A DNA stretch of 64,000 nucleotides, from positions 248,001 through 312,000 of the forward strand of contig CAZJHH010000003.1 in assembly GCA_964545875.1 (NCBI GenBank). The letters are read 5' to 3'. Each line of letters begins with the position of its first letter. The first letter of the stretch is position 1. Shown piece by piece: positions 32,974-41,530 of this stretch. A program made the position numbers and the translations under genes. The DNA comes from DAIPKP01 sp964545875. Lineage in GTDB: Bacteria > Synergistota > Synergistia > Synergistales > Aminiphilaceae. Under the pieces are notes generated by a model. It did not search any database, was not told where the DNA came from, and was given only the letters and a program-made list of their open reading frames with translations.

Positions 32974-34503
32974 CTATTTGGCGTAGTCCACAGCCCGGGT
33001 TTCCCGAACCACGGTAATCTTGATCTGCCCGGGGTATTTCATTTCTTCCTCCACCTTCCGAGCCATGTCGTAGGCAAGTTTGGTGATGGCCGCATCGTCC
33101 GCCACGTTGGGAGATACCATGACCCGTACCTCCCGCCCCGCCTGGATGGCGTAGGCCTTGCTCACTCCGTGGAAGGATTTGGCGATTCCTTCGAGTTTTT
33201 CCAGACGCTTGATGTAGGCATCCAGGCTTTCCCTCCGGGCTCCCGGCCGGGAAGCGCTCACCGCATCCGCCGCGGCTACCAGTACGGCGTACACTGTCTG
33301 GGGCTCCTCGTCCTCGTGATGCGAGGCGATGGCGTTGACGATATCCGGAACCTCGCCGTACCGCTTGGCGAGATCCGCTCCGATGGTGGCGTGGGGGCCT
33401 TCGATCTTGTGATCCACCGCCTTGCCGATGTCGTGAAGCAGTCCCGCCCGGCGGGCGAAACTTTCGTCCAGTCCCAGCTCCGCCGCCATGATGCCCGTGA
33501 TATGGGCCACTTCCAGGCTGTGAAGCAGAGAATTCTGCCCGTAGCTGGTGCGGAACTGAAGCTGTCCCACCAGTTTGACGAGCTCTCCGTGCAGGTTCTT
33601 GATTCCCGCTTCGAGAAGGGCCTCTTCTCCGGCGTTGAGAATTTCCTCGTCCACTTCGTTCCATGCCTTGGTGACGAGTTCTTCGATTCGGGCGGGATGA
33701 ATGCGTCCATCCACGATGAGCCGCTCCAGAGAGCGCCGGGCCACTTCCCGGCGCACGGGATCGAAACTGCTTACCGTTACCGCCTCGGGGGTGTCGTCCA
33801 CGATAAGATCCACCCCGGTGATGGTTTCGAAGGCCCGGATGTTCCGGCCTTCCCGGCCGATAACCCGGCCCTTCATTTCGTCCGAAGGCAGGGGAACCAC
33901 GCTCACCGCCACCTCCGAGGTGTGTTCCACCGCACAGCGCTGAATGGCGGTGGAGAGAATTTCCTGGGCCTTGCGGTCCGCTTCTCGTTTGGTCTGTTCT
34001 TCCATCTCCTTGAGCCGGAGGCCGATGCGATGATTCGCCTCTTCCTCCGCCGCGGCGAGAAGGGTCTGCTGAGCCTCTTCCCGGGTCATATGCCCGATTT
34101 CTTCCAGCCGCTGAAGTTGCTGCTCCCGAATTTCCTCTACCTCTTCGGTGCGCTTCTTGAGCTTGTCCTGACCGTTCCGCAGGTCTTCCTCCCGGCGGGT
34201 GAGGGAATCCAGCTTTTTGTCCAGATTTTCCTCTTTCTGCTCCAGACGGCGTTCCGCCCGCTGCAGTTCTCCCCGACGTTCCTTGACCTCTTTCTCGATC
34301 TCCGATCGAAGCCGGTGGACTTCTTCCCGAGCCTCCGCAAGAAGTTCCTTCTTCTGACGCTCCGCCTCCTGTTTGTAAGAACGAAGCAATTCCTCCGCCT
34401 GAACCCGGGCACTGGAAAGCCCCCGCTGTTCAAGCACTTTGTGCGCGAGCAAACCTCCAGCCAAGCCGAGGGCCAGCCCGAACACAAGCCACAATACACT
34501 CAT
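32974..34503 (-). CDS. rny: Ribonuclease Y
   Basis: 509 residues from ATG 34503, which has AGGGGTGAG eight bases upstream (a GTG at 34515 is less likely). The N-terminal membrane anchor (VFGLALGLAGGLLAH) is followed by a long coiled coil (about 25-190), a KH domain (GRVIGREGRNIRAFETITG), and an HD domain (LHDIGKAVDHKIEGPH) with metal-binding His-Asp. RNase Y begins decay of many mRNAs at the membrane. It shares an operon with ymdB. Confidence 0.95.
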   Translation of the reverse strand: MSVLWLVFGLALGLAGGLLAHKVLEQRGLSSARVQAEELLRSYKQEAERQKKELLAEAREEVHRLRSEIEKEVKERRGELQRAERRLEQKEENLDKKLDSLTRREEDLRNGQDKLKKRTEEVEEIREQQLQRLEEIGHMTREEAQQTLLAAAEEEANHRIGLRLKEMEEQTKREADRKAQEILSTAIQRCAVEHTSEVAVSVVPLPSDEMKGRVIGREGRNIRAFETITGVDLIVDDTPEAVTVSSFDPVRREVARRSLERLIVDGRIHPARIEELVTKAWNEVDEEILNAGEEALLEAGIKNLHGELVKLVGQLQFRTSYGQNSLLHSLEVAHITGIMAAELGLDESFARRAGLLHDIGKAVDHKIEGPHATIGADLAKRYGEVPDIVNAIASHHEDEEPQTVYAVLVAAADAVSASRPGARRESLDAYIKRLEKLEGIAKSFHGVSKAYAIQAGREVRVMVSPNVADDAAITKLAYDMARKVEEEMKYPGQIKITVVRETRAVDYAK

Positions 34504-34613
34504 GAGTGCTCTCACCCCTTATAGAGTTGTCAATGTACGGCTTCCTCTATGAACAAATATTCTCCCTTGGTACAGGGAAGGGAAGAATTTCCATGTGAAG
34601 CCAGTCAAAAGCT

Positions 34614-34642
34614 ATTGTAACGGTAAGAGCCTCTTCCTACAA
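34614..34642 (-). promoter_or_regulatory. Possible rny promoter
   Basis: Minus strand: TTGTAG and TACAAT with a 17-base spacer, about 110 bases before the rny start. Confidence 0.45.
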
Positions 34643-34955
34643 GGGAGAAGCTTCTTTTTTAAAAAAGTTTCGGGTATGAGAGCCTGGGGATCATGTTTCC
34701 GGCATGAGATTTTCGGGAAAAATATTTTTTCTCCCTCCGCACCGTGTGGGAGTGAAAGTCTGTTTGAGAGCCTGTAAAAACCTTTGGAGATATGTCGTCA
34801 TGGGGCGAGCCGATGAGTCGTGATCCGGAAAAATCTTACTGTTTCGTGACGTTTTTTTCTCTAATCCCTTGGACAAAAACCATGTTTTATTTTGTTGTTC
34901 AAATTTTTCCCGTATTCCGAAAATATAAAAATATGAGCCGAACATTGTGTACTTG

Positions 34956-34984
34956 TTGATCCCTTGAGGACACTGTAATAGAAT
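34956..34984 (+). promoter_or_regulatory. Promoter of the NSS transporter gene
   Basis: TTGATC, 17 bases, TAGAAT. The same TTGATC -35 is used by the SYNERG-CTERM gene. Leader of about 190 bases. Confidence 0.65.
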
Positions 34985-35182
34985 AGGTGTTATGGGAAGT
35001 GTGCGCGAAACTGGTCGTAAGTTTGCGAGGATATTTTCCCATCAAGAAAAGAGAGGAGGTGCGAAAAAGAGAAAAAATCCGGATTTTTTCGGAGAAGTGT
35101 ATGTCCGTGGTGGTGCACAGTTATGGCGTACAGATTTTCGTTTCCTTGATTCTCATTTTTTATTTCGTAGAGGAGGGGCACT

Positions 35183-36526
35183 ATGAGTAATGATGTCCAG
35201 CAACGGGAGCAGTGGGGGAGCAAGATAGGATTTATTCTCGCCGCTGCAGGTTCCGCCGTGGGATTGGGGAATATTTGGAAGTTTCCCTACATCACGGGGC
35301 AGAATGGTGGCGGCGCCTTTGTGGTACTGTACATTCTTCTCGTCTTTGTTATCGGCGCTTCGGTAATGCTCGCGGAGTTCGCCATCGGGCGTTCCGCAGG
35401 TTCCAATGCGGTGGGATCCTTCAAAAAACTCAAGGGCGGCGCATGGCCTCTCGTGGGTTGGATGGGCGTGGCTGCAGGGTTCATTATCCTCTCGTTTTAC
35501 GGCGTCATCGGGGGATGGACCATCGCCTATATGGGCAAGTCCTTTACGGGACTCATGGCCCTTGCGGCTGAGGGCAAGGCGGGGGATATCTTCGGGGCCT
35601 TCATTACCAACCCCGTGCAGGTGGTGCTCTACCAGGCTGTTTTCATGGCCCTTACCATCTACGTGGTTATGCGGGGCATTGGTGAGGGCATCGAGAAGTG
35701 GTGCAAATTCCTTATGCCGGGACTGTTCATCATCCTTCTTCTTCTCATCGGTCGTTCCATGACTCTCGAAGGAGCCAAGGCGGGGCTGGATTTCTACCTC
35801 AAGCCGGATTTCTCCAAGCTCACCGGAGGCACCTTCCTCGCCGCCCTGGGACAGGCCTTCTTCTCCCTCTCCCTCGGTATGGGCTGTATGATCACCTATG
35901 GTAGCTACCTTTCCAAGAAGGAATCCCTTACCAGCTCCACCGTACAGGTTTGTTTCCTGGATACCCTGGTGGCCTTCCTGGCGGGGCTCGCCATCTTCCC
36001 CGCGGTTTTCGCTTTCGGCATCGAGCCCGGAGCGGGACCGGGGCTTACCTTCATCACCCTTCCCAATTGCTTTGCCAAGATGCCCGGAGGCATGTTCTGG
36101 TCCGCTCTCTTCTTCCTGCTTCTCTTCATCGCCGCCCTTACCTCGGCGATCTCCCTGCTCGAAGTGGTGGTGGCGTACTTCAAGGATCAGATGGGCTGGG
36201 GACGTCCCAAGTCGGCTCTCGCCATGGGAATCGTGATCTTCCTCATCGGGGTTCCTTCGGCTCTTTCCCTGGGGAACGAAAGCATCGCCATCTCGGGAAA
36301 ATCCTTCCTGGATGCCATGGATTTCATCTCCTCCAATGTGCTGCTTCCCCTGGGAGGACTCTTTATCTCTCTCTTCGTGGGCTGGGTATGGCTCGATGGA
36401 GCCAAAAAGGAGACCACCAACGACGGAAGCCTTTCCTTCGGTCTTATGGAAGTCTGGGTTTGGATCTGCCGGGTAGTGGCCCCCGTGGCCATTGCATGGA
36501 TCTTCGTTTCCGGCCTCAAGTGGTAG
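35183..36526 (+). CDS. Sodium-dependent transporter, neurotransmitter:sodium symporter (NSS/SLC6, LeuT-like) family
   Basis: 447 residues with about 11 membrane segments. TM1 contains the Na+/substrate-binding motif AAGSAVGLGNIWKFPY, followed by NGGGAFVVLY, as in LeuT. NSS carriers import amino acids (often Ala, Leu, Trp, Tyr) with Na+. AGGAGGGG precedes the ATG. The AGCS symporter gene starts 145 bases downstream, after a strong hairpin, suggesting both belong to a unit for amino-acid uptake. Confidence 0.93.
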   Translation: MSNDVQQREQWGSKIGFILAAAGSAVGLGNIWKFPYITGQNGGGAFVVLYILLVFVIGASVMLAEFAIGRSAGSNAVGSFKKLKGGAWPLVGWMGVAAGFIILSFYGVIGGWTIAYMGKSFTGLMALAAEGKAGDIFGAFITNPVQVVLYQAVFMALTIYVVMRGIGEGIEKWCKFLMPGLFIILLLLIGRSMTLEGAKAGLDFYLKPDFSKLTGGTFLAALGQAFFSLSLGMGCMITYGSYLSKKESLTSSTVQVCFLDTLVAFLAGLAIFPAVFAFGIEPGAGPGLTFITLPNCFAKMPGGMFWSALFFLLLFIAALTSAISLLEVVVAYFKDQMGWGRPKSALAMGIVIFLIGVPSALSLGNESIAISGKSFLDAMDFISSNVLLPLGGLFISLFVGWVWLDGAKKETTNDGSLSFGLMEVWVWICRVVAPVAIAWIFVSGLKW

Positions 36527-36542
36527 CGCTTCTTCTGTAGTT

Positions 36543-36579
36543 CCGAACTGGGGGGCTTGAAAAACTCCCCCCAGTTCGG
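36543..36579 (+). terminator. Intercistronic hairpin
   Basis: CCGAACTGGGGGG pairs perfectly with CCCCCCAGTTCGG around a short loop, 16 bases after the NSS gene. No T-tract follows, so it may be a stability element or a weak terminator. Confidence 0.5.
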
Positions 36580-36671
36580 GTGTGTCGGTGCGGCGGTTAT
36601 GGGGGCATGTCTTTTTCGGAGGCGTGCAAAGGGATTTCTTGAACCGTACGGTAAGGAGGGAGAAGTAGAGC

Positions 36672-38057
36672 ATGGAAAAAGTAATGGAAATTAACGGTAT
36701 TATCAACGGTATTGTGTGGGGCCCCTGGATGCTCACGCTTCTGGTGGGAACCGGTGTGTATCTGACCTTCATTCTCGGATTTCCTCAGCTTCGCTATTTT
36801 GGACTCATGTTTAAAGAAGTCTTCGGTAAACTGGGAAAGAAGAGTTCCAGCGAAGAGGGAAGCATTTCTTCCTTTGCGGCTCTTTCCACGGCCCTGGCTT
36901 CCACGGTGGGAACCGGCAATATCGCCGGAGTGGCCACGGCCCTTCATCTCGGCGGCCCCGGAGCTCTCTTCTGGATGCTGATTTCCGCCGTTTTCGGCAT
37001 GACCACCAAATTCGCCGAAGTTGCTCTGGCGGTGCAGTTCCGTGAAAAAGATGCTCTCGGCAACTGGCGTGGCGGCACCATGTACATCCTTGAAAAGGGT
37101 ACCGGCCAGAAATGGCTCGCCTGGCTCTTCGCCTTTTTCACCACCTTCGCGGCCTTCGGCATCGGGAACGCCATTCAGGCGAACTCCACCGCCGAGGGAT
37201 TGAGCATGGCTTTCGGAGTGCCTCACCTCGCCACCGGTATTGCCGTGGCCATTCTTACGGGGCTCGTCATCTGGGGAGGTCTGAAGCGGATTTCCGACGT
37301 CACCACCTATTTGGTTCCCATCATGGCTCTCTTCTACATCGTGGGTGCGGTTATCGTGCTCAGCAAGAACGCCGGGGCCATTCCCGGAGCTCTCAAGGAT
37401 GCGGTGTACTACGCCTTCCACGATCCCATGGCTATTCCGGGAGCCGTGGCAGGGTGGAGCATCAAGATCGCCCTTACCAAGGGTATCGCCCGGGGAGTCT
37501 TCTCCAACGAGGCGGGGCTCGGCTCCGCTCCTCTGGTGCACGCCACGGCAGTGGTGGATCACCCCATCCGTCAGGGCGTGTACGGGCTTTTCGAGGTCTT
37601 TACGGACACCATCGTGATCTGTACTCTCACGGCCCTCACCATCATGACCACCGGAGTGCTGACGAGCCATCCGGAGCTTACGGGAGCCCAGCTTACCCTT
37701 ACGGGGTTCAGCCAGGTTCTGGGAGATGTGGGAACCATGATCCTCTCCACGGGGCTCTCCATGTTCGCCTTCTCCACCATTCTCGGCTGGTACTGGTACG
37801 GTGAGACGGGCTTCACCTACATTGCCGGAGCCAACAAGGGCACCATCGGGCTCTACAAGCTCCTCTGGCTCGTGGTGATCGTGCTCGGCGCCTCCGGCGG
37901 CGGCGGTGCCTTCCTCAAGAATATCTGGGATATGTCGGACACCATGAACGGCCTCATGGCGGCTCCCAACCTGGTGGCCCTTCTCCTGCTTTCCGGAAAG
38001 CTCCGGGAGATGGTGAAGGATTTCGACGCCAAGCGCAAATCCGGAGAGCTGCTCTAG
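36672..38057 (+). CDS. Alanine/glycine:cation symporter (AGCS) family
   Basis: 461 residues, about 11 membrane segments. The AGCS signature is present in ASTVGTGNIAGVATAL and GGPGALFWM, plus NEAGLGSAP (Na+-site) in the central part. These carriers import alanine or glycine with Na+. The gene has AAGGAGGGAG upstream of its ATG. It is followed by a terminator and then alanine racemase, and alanine dehydrogenase further on, so alanine is the likely substrate (inference). Confidence 0.93.
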   Translation: MEKVMEINGIINGIVWGPWMLTLLVGTGVYLTFILGFPQLRYFGLMFKEVFGKLGKKSSSEEGSISSFAALSTALASTVGTGNIAGVATALHLGGPGALFWMLISAVFGMTTKFAEVALAVQFREKDALGNWRGGTMYILEKGTGQKWLAWLFAFFTTFAAFGIGNAIQANSTAEGLSMAFGVPHLATGIAVAILTGLVIWGGLKRISDVTTYLVPIMALFYIVGAVIVLSKNAGAIPGALKDAVYYAFHDPMAIPGAVAGWSIKIALTKGIARGVFSNEAGLGSAPLVHATAVVDHPIRQGVYGLFEVFTDTIVICTLTALTIMTTGVLTSHPELTGAQLTLTGFSQVLGDVGTMILSTGLSMFAFSTILGWYWYGETGFTYIAGANKGTIGLYKLLWLVVIVLGASGGGGAFLKNIWDMSDTMNGLMAAPNLVALLLLSGKLREMVKDFDAKRKSGELL

Positions 38058-38074
38058 TACGTACCGGATTTTTC

Positions 38075-38107
38075 AAAAAGCCCGGCGGCTCTGCCGCCGG
38101 GCTTTTT
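38075..38107 (+). terminator. Intrinsic terminator
   Basis: AAAAAGCCCGGCGGC-TCT-GCCGCCGGGCTTTTT, 17 bases after the AGCS gene. Confidence 0.93.
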
Positions 38108-38198
38108 CCATACCCTTCCGCAGTTTGGAAACATGCCGGAACGGGGTGTGGAAAAACCTGAAGAAGTGAGTATGGAGGCAGGAAAAGGGGGAAGAAGC

Positions 38199-39311
38199 AT
38201 GCTTCGACAGACGCGGATGGAAGTGGATCTCGGGGCCCTGGAGGAAAATTACCGGAATTTCCGGAAACACGTGGGATCTTCCTGCCAGGTTATAGGGGTG
38301 GTGAAGGCCGATGGATACGGCATGGGAATGCTCCCGGTGGTGCAGGCCCTGAGCCGGGGAGGATGCCAGCGTTTTGCCGTGGCCACTCCGGATGAGGCGG
38401 TGTTTTTGAGAGAGTCCGGTATGCCGGATCCTCTTCTGGTGCTCGGCCCCTCCCCAGGGGACGCCGCGGGGGTGTACGTGGAAAAGGGTATCGCCGCGGC
38501 TCTGGTGGAGCCCTCTTTCGCGGAACACCTTTCCCGGGAGGCGGTGCAGCAGGGGAAACCCGCACGGATACACGTGAAGGTGGATACCGGCATGGGCCGG
38601 GTGGGGATGCTTCTCCGGGAGCTTCCCAAGCTTCTGGATCTTCTGGACAAACTTCCGGGTATCGAACTGGAAGGGCTCTTTACGCATTTTGCCACGGCGG
38701 ACGAGCGGAACCGCAGCTATACGGAGGAGCAGTTCCGGCGGTATCAGCAGGCCTGGGAGCTCTTCCGATCCCGCCAGAAGAGAATAGCCCTCCGGCATGT
38801 CTGCAATACTGCGGGAACCCTGAATTTTCCTTCCATGCACCTCGATGCGGTGCGGGCGGGAATCGGCCTCTACGGTATGCGCCCCTCGGTGTTCTGCGAA
38901 GAGCCCTTTCCGCTTCGCCCGGTCTTTCGGGTGGTTACCGCGGTGGGCCAGCTTCGGCATCTGCCTCCCCAATGGGGGGTTGGTTACGGCCTGCGGTACA
39001 TGACCCGGGGAGAGGACCGCATAGCGGTGCTTCCTCTGGGGTACCACGACGGATATTCCCGAAACTTTTCCGGCAAGGCTCAGGTGCTGATCCGGGGAGA
39101 ACGGGCTCCCCTGGTGGGGAGCGTCTGCATGGACCAGATCATGGCGGATGTGAGCCACATTCCTCATGTTCAGGAGGGAGACGAGGTGGTGCTCATCGGT
39201 TCCCAGGGAAAGGAGTGCATCACCCCCGAAGAGATGGCGGCCCATCTCGGAACCATCAATTACGAGATATCCCACTTCTTCTCTCCCCGGGTTCCCAAGG
39301 TCTATCTGTAA
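38199..39311 (+). CDS. alr: Alanine racemase
   Basis: 370 residues from the ATG at 38199, chosen because GGGGGA lies six bases upstream and the family begins here; ATG 38172 is an alternative. PLP-binding Lys36 in VVKADGYGMG, substrate-side VDTGMGRVG, C-terminal catalytic Tyr region GVGYGLRY and SVCMDQIMADV are complete. It interconverts L- and D-alanine for peptidoglycan or to feed D-alanine into catabolism. It lies between the AGCS alanine symporter and alanine dehydrogenase. Confidence 0.93.
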   Translation: MLRQTRMEVDLGALEENYRNFRKHVGSSCQVIGVVKADGYGMGMLPVVQALSRGGCQRFAVATPDEAVFLRESGMPDPLLVLGPSPGDAAGVYVEKGIAAALVEPSFAEHLSREAVQQGKPARIHVKVDTGMGRVGMLLRELPKLLDLLDKLPGIELEGLFTHFATADERNRSYTEEQFRRYQQAWELFRSRQKRIALRHVCNTAGTLNFPSMHLDAVRAGIGLYGMRPSVFCEEPFPLRPVFRVVTAVGQLRHLPPQWGVGYGLRYMTRGEDRIAVLPLGYHDGYSRNFSGKAQVLIRGERAPLVGSVCMDQIMADVSHIPHVQEGDEVVLIGSQGKECITPEEMAAHLGTINYEISHFFSPRVPKVYL

Positions 39312-39445
39312 AGCTCCGGAACTTTTTGTAAAAAAATGCTTCGAAATGTCCGGAAAAGTGATTGAAGCAATACGGTTTTTTCTGACAACAGAGAGCAAAG
39401 CCACTTTATTTTTTTGAAAATACCATGTATTCCATGTATTCCCGC

Positions 39446-39473
39446 TTGTCTTTTCAAAAGCTTTTGGTATGAT
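39446..39473 (+). promoter_or_regulatory. ald promoter
   Basis: TTGTCT, 16 bases, TATGAT. It lies 68 bases upstream of the ald start. The spacer carries an inverted repeat, CAAAAGCTTTTG. Confidence 0.6.
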
Positions 39474-39540
39474 CTTCTGGGAACGATTTGATATATTTTA
39501 CGTTGGTTGCAAGTGATGTACGATAAGGAGGGAATGGGTT

Positions 39541-40665
39541 ATGAAAATAGGTTGTCCCAAGGAAGTCAAGAATCACGAATATCGGGTGGGTCTTATTCCC
39601 GCTGCGGTAAAAGCCTATGTGGATGCGGGGCATCAGGTGTTTGTGCAGAAGGACGGAGGGCTCGGTTCGGGAATTACCGACGAGGAATACATCGCCGCGG
39701 GAGCCAAGGTTCTTGCCGCCGCCGAGGATGTATGGGCCGAATCGGATATGATCGTGAAGGTGAAGGAACCCCTTCCCCAGGAATATCCCCTTATGAAGCC
39801 CGGCCAGCTTCTGTACACCTATTTCCATTTTGCCGCGGACGAGGAACTTACCAAGGCATGCATGGAAAAAGAAATCATCGCCCTGGCCTACGAGACGGTG
39901 CAGGAGTGCGATAATTCGCTTCCTCTGCTCAAACCCATGAGCGAAGTGGCGGGACGTATGGCTTCCCTTATGGGGGCCTTCTATCTCGGCAAGGCTCACG
40001 GAGGCCGGGGATTGCTCCCCACGGGAGTTCCCGGAGTGGCCCCCGCGAATATTCTCGTTATCGGAGGAGGCGTGGTGGGTGCCAACGCCGCCAAGGTGGC
40101 GGCGGGATTGGGAGCTAAGGTGACCATTCTCGACATCAACCACAACCGGCTCGAATATCTGGGTCATGTGCTTCCCGCCAACGTGTTCCCCGTGTTCAGC
40201 GACAGCCATACCCTGGAAGAGGGTATCCGGGAGGCGGATATCGTGGTGGGAGCGGTGCTGATTCCCGGCGCCAAGGCCCCCAAGCTTCTCAAGAGGGAGC
40301 ATCTCAAGATCATGAAGCCCGGCTCGGTCTTCGTGGACGTGGCCATCGACCAGGGCGGCGTGGCGGATACCTCCAAGCCCACCACCCACAGCGATCCCAT
40401 CTTCGTGGTGGATAACGTGGTGCACTACTGCGTGGCAAACATGCCCGGAGCCTATGCCCGGACTTCCACCTTCGCTCTGAACAACTGTACTATCCGGTAC
40501 GGTCTCCAGCTCGCCAACAAGGGATGCGAAGAGGCGTGCAAGAATAACGCCGCCCTTCGCAAAGGACTGAACATGTACAAGGGAATCATTACCTACGCTT
40601 CCGTGGCGGATGCCTTCGTGGCCTTCCGGGGCAAGTATCGCCCCGTGGAGGAAGTTCTCGGCTAA
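39541..40665 (+). CDS. ald: Alanine dehydrogenase
   Basis: 374 residues. Family landmarks: MKIGCPKEVKNHEYRVGL with the substrate-binding Arg, VKVKEPLPQEY with the active Lys, YTYFHFA with the catalytic His, NAD Rossmann motif VIGGGVVGANAAKVA and DQGGVADTSKPTTH. It oxidatively deaminates L-alanine to pyruvate, ammonia and NADH. AAGGAGG precedes the ATG. Together with the nearby racemase and symporters it allows either alanine enantiomer to be used. Confidence 0.96.
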   Translation: MKIGCPKEVKNHEYRVGLIPAAVKAYVDAGHQVFVQKDGGLGSGITDEEYIAAGAKVLAAAEDVWAESDMIVKVKEPLPQEYPLMKPGQLLYTYFHFAADEELTKACMEKEIIALAYETVQECDNSLPLLKPMSEVAGRMASLMGAFYLGKAHGGRGLLPTGVPGVAPANILVIGGGVVGANAAKVAAGLGAKVTILDINHNRLEYLGHVLPANVFPVFSDSHTLEEGIREADIVVGAVLIPGAKAPKLLKREHLKIMKPGSVFVDVAIDQGGVADTSKPTTHSDPIFVVDNVVHYCVANMPGAYARTSTFALNNCTIRYGLQLANKGCEEACKNNAALRKGLNMYKGIITYASVADAFVAFRGKYRPVEEVLG

Positions 40666-40725
40666 CAAGGCCCGGGCCGGAGAATCCGGCAGGCGGTAAA
40701 TCGAACACCACTCACGTATAAACGA

Positions 40726-40751
40726 GGGAGGCACGGCATGCCGTGCCTCCC
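40726..40751. terminator. Perfect palindrome between convergent ald and rbr
   Basis: GGGAGGCACGGCA followed by its exact complement TGCCGTGCCTCCC. It is placed between two convergent genes and should end both transcripts, although neither side has a long T-run. Confidence 0.5.
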
Positions 40752-40865
40752 TGCGTATTGTCGTGGTTCCTGCCGCACCGTCGGTTTGGGGCCTTACTCC
40801 GGAGGAATTCCTGTTTTTTTCACCGAGATGCAAAAAACCTTTGGAAAAATTCCCCGAATCTTTAT

Positions 40866-41366
40866 TTACAGGAACTCTCTATAGGCTCCTGCCTTGGCTC
40901 CGCAAATGGGGCAGGCTTCGGGAGGAGATCCTTCCGCCACGTGGCCGCATACGGGACAGAGATAGACCGGAGGGTTGTCCTGGCGCTGGAGGTTTTCCAG
41001 GGCATTCTTGAAGAGATCTCCGTGAATCTTTTCGGCCTCGTTGGCGAGATGGAAGGAGCGTTCCGCCGCGCTGTTCCCCTCTTCTTTGGCGTGTTCGATA
41101 AACTCGGGGTACATGGTGGTGAATTCGTAGGTCTCCCCGTCGAGAGCGGTCTGGAGATTTTCCGCGGTGCTCTTGATGCCTCCCATGGTGCGGAGGTGGT
41201 AATGAGCGTGAAGGGTTTCCGCCTCGGCGATGGCGGTGAAGAGCTTCGCCACGAAGGGATATCCCTCCTTCTTCGCCTGTTCCGCAAAGGCCAGGTACTT
41301 TCGATTTGCCTGAGACTCTCCCGCAAAACCTTCTTTAAGATCCTTCATAACTTTCGACTCGTTCAC
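40866..41366 (-). CDS. rbr: Rubrerythrin
   Basis: 166 residues. N-terminal ferritin-like di-iron domain with repeated ExxH-type sites (GESQANRKY, AEAETLHAHYH, ANEAEKIHGD), and a C-terminal rubredoxin-like domain with CPVCGH and CPICGA. Rubrerythrin reduces hydrogen peroxide in anaerobes using electrons from rubredoxin or NADH. A good promoter (41435-41408) and a possible operator lie upstream. Confidence 0.96.
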   Translation of the reverse strand: MNESKVMKDLKEGFAGESQANRKYLAFAEQAKKEGYPFVAKLFTAIAEAETLHAHYHLRTMGGIKSTAENLQTALDGETYEFTTMYPEFIEHAKEEGNSAAERSFHLANEAEKIHGDLFKNALENLQRQDNPPVYLCPVCGHVAEGSPPEACPICGAKAGAYREFL

Positions 41367-41386
41367 TTCTCGGCACTCCCTTCAGG

Positions 41387-41411
41387 TTCAAATTGAAATT
41401 GATTCAAATTA
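41387..41411 (-). promoter_or_regulatory. Possible redox-regulator operator upstream of rbr
   Basis: TTCAAATTGAA, an 11-bp palindrome, and a second TTCAAATT 16 bases away overlap the predicted transcript start. Position suits a repressor of PerR/Fur type, but the sequence is not a clear match to any known box. Confidence 0.35.
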
Positions 41412-41435
41412 TACCTATACGAAAGAGAAAGTCAA
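41408..41435 (-). promoter_or_regulatory. rbr promoter
   Basis: Minus strand: TTGACT, 16-base spacer, TATAAT. Close to consensus, consistent with strong or tightly regulated expression. Confidence 0.75.
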
Positions 41436-41530
41436 GAGGAGTTTCCCGGTTTGTTCACGGTTTTTTTCGGTCTTCATGTATAATCAGGGTGGTTTTTCCT
41501 TTCAATTATCGACAGGAGGTGCTGGGAAGG

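Larger units (their letters stand above)
34504..35182. other. AT-rich intergenic region between rny and the NSS transporter gene
   Basis: Nearly 680 bases, lower in GC than the surroundings. It contains the promoters at 34614-34642 (minus) and 34956-34984 (plus) and a perfect 14-bp palindrome, CTTTTTTAAAAAAG, at 34654-34667. No other gene was recognised. A small RNA could be present but nothing shows it. Confidence 0.5.

Noticed and set aside
34529..34534. TTGACA on the minus strand just upstream of rny as its -35
   Set aside because: The only -10-like sequence (TATAAG) is 4 bases away, and nothing is present at 16-18 bases.
38133..38198. Upstream ATG at 38133 as the alr start
   Set aside because: The extra residues do not match the family and there is no good ribosome-binding site; 38199 has one.
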